Source: DATCJU01 sp036562635
GTDB taxonomy: Bacteria > Actinomycetota > Actinomycetes > Mycobacteriales > Pseudonocardiaceae
NCBI GenBank assembly: GCA_036562635.1
Contig: DATCJU010000134.1
Location: 1-33,755, forward strand
Direction of reading: 5' to 3'
Length of the DNA: 33,755 bases
The notes under the pieces are model-generated. The model did no database searches and was not told the origin of the DNA. It saw only the letters and a list, made by a program, of their open reading frames with translations. The position numbers and the translations under genes are program-made. This document shows positions 30,486 through 33,755 of this stretch, piece after piece (the stretch's first letter is position 1; each line of letters starts with the position of its first letter).

Positions 30486-31004
30486 TCAGTCCTGGACGCA
30501 GCTCCCGGACTTCCACCAGTCGCCGATCAGGTCCAGCGCCTCGTCGCCGAACGGGTTCACCCCGCGACCGCAGGCCAGGGCGTGCGCCACGTGCACGTGC
30601 AGGCACTTCACCCGGCCCGGCATCCCCCCGGCACTCACGTTGGTGCCCAGCGGCTCGATCGCGTCCCGCTGCGCCAGGTACGACTCGTGGGCCTGCCGGT
30701 AGCGCTCGGCCAGCTCCGGATCCTGTCCCAGCCGCTCGGTCATCTCCTTCATCAGACCGGACGACTCCAGCGTCCCGACCTGCGAACACAACCGGGAACA
30801 GGTCAGGTAGTACAGGGTGGGGAACGGGGTGCCGTCCTCCAGCCGCGGGTTGGTCTGCACCACGGCCGGCTTGCCGCACGGACAGCGGTGGGCGACCGCG
30901 CGCAACGCCCGCGGCGGCCGCCCGAGCTGCGCCTGCACCGCCGCGCGGTCGGCGTCGCTGACCGGCTCCAGCGTCGGCTGGCCCGGCTCCTGCACGTCGG
31001 TCAC
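30486..31004 (-). CDS. DUF501-domain protein
   Basis: 172 residues. Conserved DUF501 features are visible: LGRPPRALRAVAHRCPCGKPAVVQT, FPTLYYLTCS (with the CS motif), and GVNPFGDEALDLIGDWW near the end. Several Cys (CPCG, CSRLC) hint at metal binding, but no activity is known for the family. It lies directly after the FtsB/DivIC-like gene on the same strand, a neighbourhood shared with mycobacteria (Rv1025). GTG 31004 follows GGGGGTG by 5 bases; GTG 30995 is an alternative start. A 7-bp hairpin lies between it and the upstream gene. Confidence 0.9.
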   Translation of the reverse strand: MTDVQEPGQPTLEPVSDADRAAVQAQLGRPPRALRAVAHRCPCGKPAVVQTNPRLEDGTPFPTLYYLTCSRLCSQVGTLESSGLMKEMTERLGQDPELAERYRQAHESYLAQRDAIEPLGTNVSAGGMPGRVKCLHVHVAHALACGRGVNPFGDEALDLIGDWWKSGSCVQD

Positions 31005-31023
31005 GAAGCACCCCCGTCTCCTC

Positions 31024-31043
31024 GTGGGGCAACCGTGCCCCAC
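31024..31043 (-). promoter_or_regulatory. Small stem-loop between the FtsB-like gene and DUF501
   Basis: GTGGGGC/GCCCCAC, a perfect 7-bp stem with a 6-base loop, sits about 20 bases before the DUF501 start. It could dampen read-through within the eno operon or mask translation. Confidence 0.45.
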
Positions 31044-31077
31044 CTGCCGCGGCGAGCGGACACGACCCAGGTGCCGC

Positions 31078-31632
31078 TCACGGCGTCCTCGCGTTGATCG
31101 AATCCCACAGCCGGGTGTACCACGGCGGTCCGTCGTCCTGTCGCCGGGCTCCCGGCGCGGTCGCCGCCTCGGTCGCCTCGGGCAGGTGGACCACGTACGG
31201 GGTCTCCCCCGGTTTGACGTACCCCAGCCGCCGCCGCGCCTCGGCCTCGATCTGCACCGGGTCCTCCAGCTCGGCCTTGCGCTGCAACAGCTGCTGTTCC
31301 TGCTCACGCAGTTCCCGCTGCCGCTCCAGCTGTTCGGCCACCGCGGCTCGCTGGGTGAGATAGGTGCGCAGCGGCACGGCCACGCTAAGCGTCAGCGCGC
31401 AGACCACGAGAGCCAGCAGCGCAGCCCGCCGTGTGGAGGACAGGCCGAACGCTCCGCCGGTACCGGGTTTGCTGCGCGCCCGGCGACCGGTGAAGGCCGG
31501 GGAAGGACCGGACCGGGGACCACTGCTGCCACGGCCCCCACGCCCGGTCCGCCGCCCGCGATCCGGACGGCGGGCCGACGAACCCTCGTTCTGCCGGCGC
31601 CGCCGCTCCCGATCCTGCTCCCGGCCGGCCAC
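31078..31632 (-). CDS. FtsB/DivIC-family septum formation protein
   Basis: 184 residues. A long basic, Arg/Gly/Ser-rich cytoplasmic leader (about 1-65) precedes one transmembrane helix (about 69-92, ALLALVVCALTLSVAVPL), then a coiled coil (RAAVAEQLERQRELREQEQQLLQRKAELEDP) and the family's IEAEARRRLGYVKPGETPYVV stretch. FtsB links FtsL and FtsQ at the division site. Start GTG 31632 lies 4 bases after the enolase stop, with GGAGAG inside the eno end, so the two are probably translationally coupled. The eno-ftsB-DUF501 order matches Rv1023-Rv1025. Confidence 0.9.
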   Translation of the reverse strand: MAGREQDRERRRRQNEGSSARRPDRGRRTGRGGRGSSGPRSGPSPAFTGRRARSKPGTGGAFGLSSTRRAALLALVVCALTLSVAVPLRTYLTQRAAVAEQLERQRELREQEQQLLQRKAELEDPVQIEAEARRRLGYVKPGETPYVVHLPEATEAATAPGARRQDDGPPWYTRLWDSINARTP

Positions 31633-31636
31633 GCGA

Positions 31637-32923
31637 TCAGCTCTCCGGGGTGAACCGCGGGAAGGCGAGGTCGCCCGCGTACCGCGCGGCGTCACCCAGC
31701 GCCTCCTCGATCCGCAGCAGCTGGTTGTACTTGGCCACCCGCTCGCTCCGGGCCGGCGCACCGGTCTTGATCTGGCCACAGCCGGTGGCCACCGCCAGGT
31801 CGGCGATCGTGGTGTCCTCGGTCTCGCCGGAGCGGTGGCTCATCATGCAGCGGTAGCCGCAGGAGTGGGCCAGGGTGACCGCGTCCAGCGTCTCGGACAG
31901 GGTGCCGATCTGGTTGACCTTGACCAGCAGGGCGTTGGCGGCCCGCCGGGCGATGCCCTCCTCCAGCCGCTCCTGGTTGGTGACGAACAGGTCGTCGCCG
32001 ACCAGCTGCACGCGCTCGCCGAGCTCGGCGGTGAGCTGCACCCAGCCGTCCCAGTCGTCCTCGGCCAGCGGGTCCTCGATGGACACCAGCGGGTAGGCGT
32101 CGAGCAGCTCCCGGTAGTAGGCGATCATCTGCTCGGCGCTGCGCTTGTTGCCCTCGAAGGAGTAGGCGCCGTCGTCGAAGAACTCGGTCGCCGCGACGTC
32201 CAGGGCCAGCACGACGTCCCGGCCCAGCCGGTAGCCCGCCTTCTCCACCGCCGCCGCGATCAGGTCCAGGGCCTCCCGGTTGTTGGGCAGGTTGGGGGCG
32301 AAGCCGCCCTCGTCACCCAGACCGGTGGCCAGGCCCTTGGACTTGAGGACCGACTTCAGGGCGTGGTAGACCTCGGCGCCCCAGCGCAGCGCTTCGCGGA
32401 AGGACTCGGCGCCGATCGGCGCGATCATGAACTCCTGGATGTCGACGTCGGTGTCGGCGTGCGCCCCACCGTTGAGGATGTTCATCATCGGCACCGGGAG
32501 CACGTGCGCGTTCGGGCCGCCCACGTAACGGAACAGCTCCAGGCCGCTGGACTCGGCGGCCGCCTTGGCCACCGCGAGCGACACACCGAGGATGGCGTTG
32601 GCACCCAGCCGCGACTTGTCGGGGGTGCCGTCCAGGTCGACCAGCTTCTGGTCGACCACCCGCTGCTCGACGGCCTCGATACCGATCAGCTCCGGCCCGA
32701 TCTCGTCGAGCACGGCGGAGACGGCCTTCTCCACGCCCTTGCCGTTGTAACGGGCGGGGTCGCCGTCACGCAGCTCGACCGCCTCGTGCTCACCGGTCGA
32801 CGCACCGCTGGGCACCGCCGCACGGGCCAGGGTGCCGTCGTCCAGTGCCACCTCGACCTCGACGGTGGGGTTGCCCCGCGAGTCCAGGATCTCGCGGGCG
32901 CCGACCTGCTCGATGACCGCCAC
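31637..32923 (-). CDS. eno: Enolase
   Basis: 428 residues. The glycolytic enzyme interconverts 2-phosphoglycerate and phosphoenolpyruvate. Signatures include AREILDSRGNPTVEVEV at the start, GASTGEHEAVELRDGD, the metal ligands in ALDVAATEF, SIEDPLAEDDW and GDDLFVTN, the base lysine in LLVKVNQIGT, and SHRSGETEDTTIADLAV. I chose GTG 32923, because AAGGAG lies 5 bases upstream and the product begins VAVIEQVGARE like mycobacterial enolase; GTG 32929 is in frame but touches the ribosome binding site. A TAGGCT -10 box lies at 32969-32964. Confidence 0.97.
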   Translation of the reverse strand: MAVIEQVGAREILDSRGNPTVEVEVALDDGTLARAAVPSGASTGEHEAVELRDGDPARYNGKGVEKAVSAVLDEIGPELIGIEAVEQRVVDQKLVDLDGTPDKSRLGANAILGVSLAVAKAAAESSGLELFRYVGGPNAHVLPVPMMNILNGGAHADTDVDIQEFMIAPIGAESFREALRWGAEVYHALKSVLKSKGLATGLGDEGGFAPNLPNNREALDLIAAAVEKAGYRLGRDVVLALDVAATEFFDDGAYSFEGNKRSAEQMIAYYRELLDAYPLVSIEDPLAEDDWDGWVQLTAELGERVQLVGDDLFVTNQERLEEGIARRAANALLVKVNQIGTLSETLDAVTLAHSCGYRCMMSHRSGETEDTTIADLAVATGCGQIKTGAPARSERVAKYNQLLRIEEALGDAARYAGDLAFPRFTPES

Positions 32924-32963
32924 GTGCACTCCTTACCCACTGTGGGGACACGAACCGGTTCTG

Positions 32964-32969
32964 AGCCTA
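32964..32969 (-). promoter_or_regulatory. Candidate -10 box of eno
   Basis: Minus strand TAGGCT about 40 bases upstream of the enolase start. The -35 is not obvious. Confidence 0.45.
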
Positions 32970-33108
32970 GTCGGGCACTCCCGGTCCCGGGTGTAGCACG
33001 CACCGTACGTTCCCACCCTCACAGCCCCGGACGGGCCATCGGGCTGGGCCATCACCCACCGAACGGCGGTCGAGGAACAGGGCCGAGCCCCGTAGCGTTG
33101 ACCAGATC

Positions 33109-33492
33109 ATGGCCACCGACAGCATGTTCGAAGCCTTCCGCCGAGCGGAGATGCTGCTCGCCGAGCGGCGTCCGCTGGACGCGCTGCGCGCCCTGCGGCC
33201 GGTGCTGGACGAGGCACCGCACGCGCGCAGCGTGCACCTGCTCGCCGGAAGGGCCTACCTGCTGTCCGCCCAGTTCCACCGTGCCGAGCAGTCGTTCCGC
33301 AGGGTGCTGGAGATCGATCCCAGCGACGACTACGCGCGGTTCGCCCTGGGGCGGACCCTGCAGCGCCAGGGCCGCCTGTCCGAGGCACACACCCAGCTGC
33401 GGCTGGCGGTCACCATGCGACCGTCGTCCCCGGAGTACCAGGAGGCGTTGGGCGAGGTCCGGGCCCGGCTGGCCGTGCAGGGCGACGACTGA
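33109..33492 (+). CDS. Small tetratricopeptide-repeat protein
   Basis: 127 residues made of about three TPR helical hairpins: LLAERRPLDALRALRPVLDEAP, LLAGRAYLLSAQFHRAEQSFRRVLEIDPS and FALGRTLQRQGRLSEAHTQLRLAVTMRPSS. It has no signal peptide or membrane segment and should be a cytosolic protein-interaction scaffold of unknown partner. ATG 33109 lacks a Shine-Dalgarno; TAGCGT (33093-33098) 10 bases upstream could be a -10 box for a very short leader, and ATG 33124 is an alternative start. It is inserted, in the opposite orientation, between eno and the LpqU-like transglycosylase gene. Confidence 0.85.
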   Translation: MATDSMFEAFRRAEMLLAERRPLDALRALRPVLDEAPHARSVHLLAGRAYLLSAQFHRAEQSFRRVLEIDPSDDYARFALGRTLQRQGRLSEAHTQLRLAVTMRPSSPEYQEALGEVRARLAVQGDD

Positions 33493-33497
33493 GCCGG

Positions 33498-33516
33498 GGC
33501 CGCACGCTCAGCGGCC
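33498..33516. terminator. Compact bidirectional terminator
   Basis: GGCCGC/GCGGCC with a 7-base loop overlaps the stop codon of the convergent transglycosylase gene (33508-33510). Confidence 0.5.
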
Positions 33517-33755
33517 GATGCTGGCGCGCGCGTAGGTGTCGGCCAGGCCGAAGACCTTCTGCGCGTACTCCACGGAGTTGTTGTACGACATCACCGCGGC
33601 CCACCAGCCCTTGCCCGTGCCCAGGTCGCGGTTGCCGGCACACAGGTACCGAGCCGCAGCCAACGCCGCATCGTCCAGATCCTGCGGATCGGCCTTCCCG
33701 TCCCCATCCCCGTCCGCAGCCCACTGCGCCCACGTCGACGGAATGAACTGCATCG
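33508..33755 (-). CDS. Lytic transglycosylase, C-terminal fragment (LpqU-like)
   Basis: The gene enters from beyond the right edge; 81 complete codons are visible. They carry MQFIPSTWAQW, the calcium-loop-like DGDGDGKADPQD, AALAAARYLCAGNRDLGTG and the YNNSVEYAQKVFGLADTY end, matching the last third of the same SLT domain as the protein at 26837-28537, but without any Pro/Thr tail. The position upstream of eno matches lpqU (Rv1022) in mycobacteria, from memory. The catalytic Glu lies outside the window. Confidence 0.9.
   Translation of the reverse strand, partial: MQFIPSTWAQWAADGDGDGKADPQDLDDAALAAARYLCAGNRDLGTGKGWWAAVMSYNNSVEYAQKVFGLADTYARASIGR

Overview
The window is about 72% G+C. Codons strongly prefer G or C in the third position, GTG starts are common and genes are closely packed, which points to a high-GC actinomycete. 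Two blocks keep a gene order I recall from Mycobacterium tuberculosis H37Rv. One is cbs, proline-rich RDD protein, metB, SGNH esterase, FadA3-type thiolase and Bax-inhibitor-like protein (Rv1072-Rv1079). The other is LpqU-like lytic transglycosylase, eno, ftsB/divIC-like, DUF501 and ppx (Rv1022-Rv1026). With the PQQ genes and the proline- and threonine-rich surface proteins, the best guess is Pseudonocardiaceae or a close relative. That is inference; no rRNA is present.

Left block (1-10.4 kb): the 3' end of 4-hydroxyphenylpyruvate dioxygenase, threonine dehydratase, a small exported protein, metB, a four-helix membrane protein, an RDD protein with ATQVV repeats, cystathionine beta-synthase, an SGNH hydrolase, a thiolase and a Bax-inhibitor-1-like membrane protein. 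Perfect hairpin terminators separate most convergent pairs.

Middle accessory block (10.9-25.6 kb): a sortase-anchored surface protein with its class F-like sortase; a secreted six-bladed PQQ-type sugar dehydrogenase; and, divergent from it, a PQQ operon pqqA-pqqC-pqqDE-pqqB, in which PqqD is fused to the radical SAM enzyme PqqE. The dehydrogenase homologue has Ile where the family's catalytic His should be. Next come an ArsR/SRPBCC pair with two matching palindromic operators, a short class-I tRNA with anticodon UAA on the minus strand, a SagB-type flavin oxidoreductase preceded by an overlapping 45-codon frame, an unrecognised 40-residue peptide gene with its own promoter and operator-like palindrome, an Ndh-2-like flavoprotein, a family 5 uracil-DNA glycosylase and an S10 serine carboxypeptidase.

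Right block (25.7-33.8 kb): ppx, a lytic transglycosylase with a very long Pro/Ser/Thr tail, an AidB-type acyl-CoA dehydrogenase, DUF501, an FtsB/DivIC-like septum protein, enolase, a TPR protein and the 3' end of a second lytic transglycosylase. Relative to the M. tuberculosis order, the first transglycosylase and AidB are inserted between DUF501 and ppx.

The points most worth following are the PQQ module (extended PqqA, PqqDE fusion, hairpin between pqqA and pqqC, no pqqF, His-less dehydrogenase homologue), the short UAA tRNA together with the single TTA codon found in the sortase substrate gene, and the two small peptide frames near SagB.
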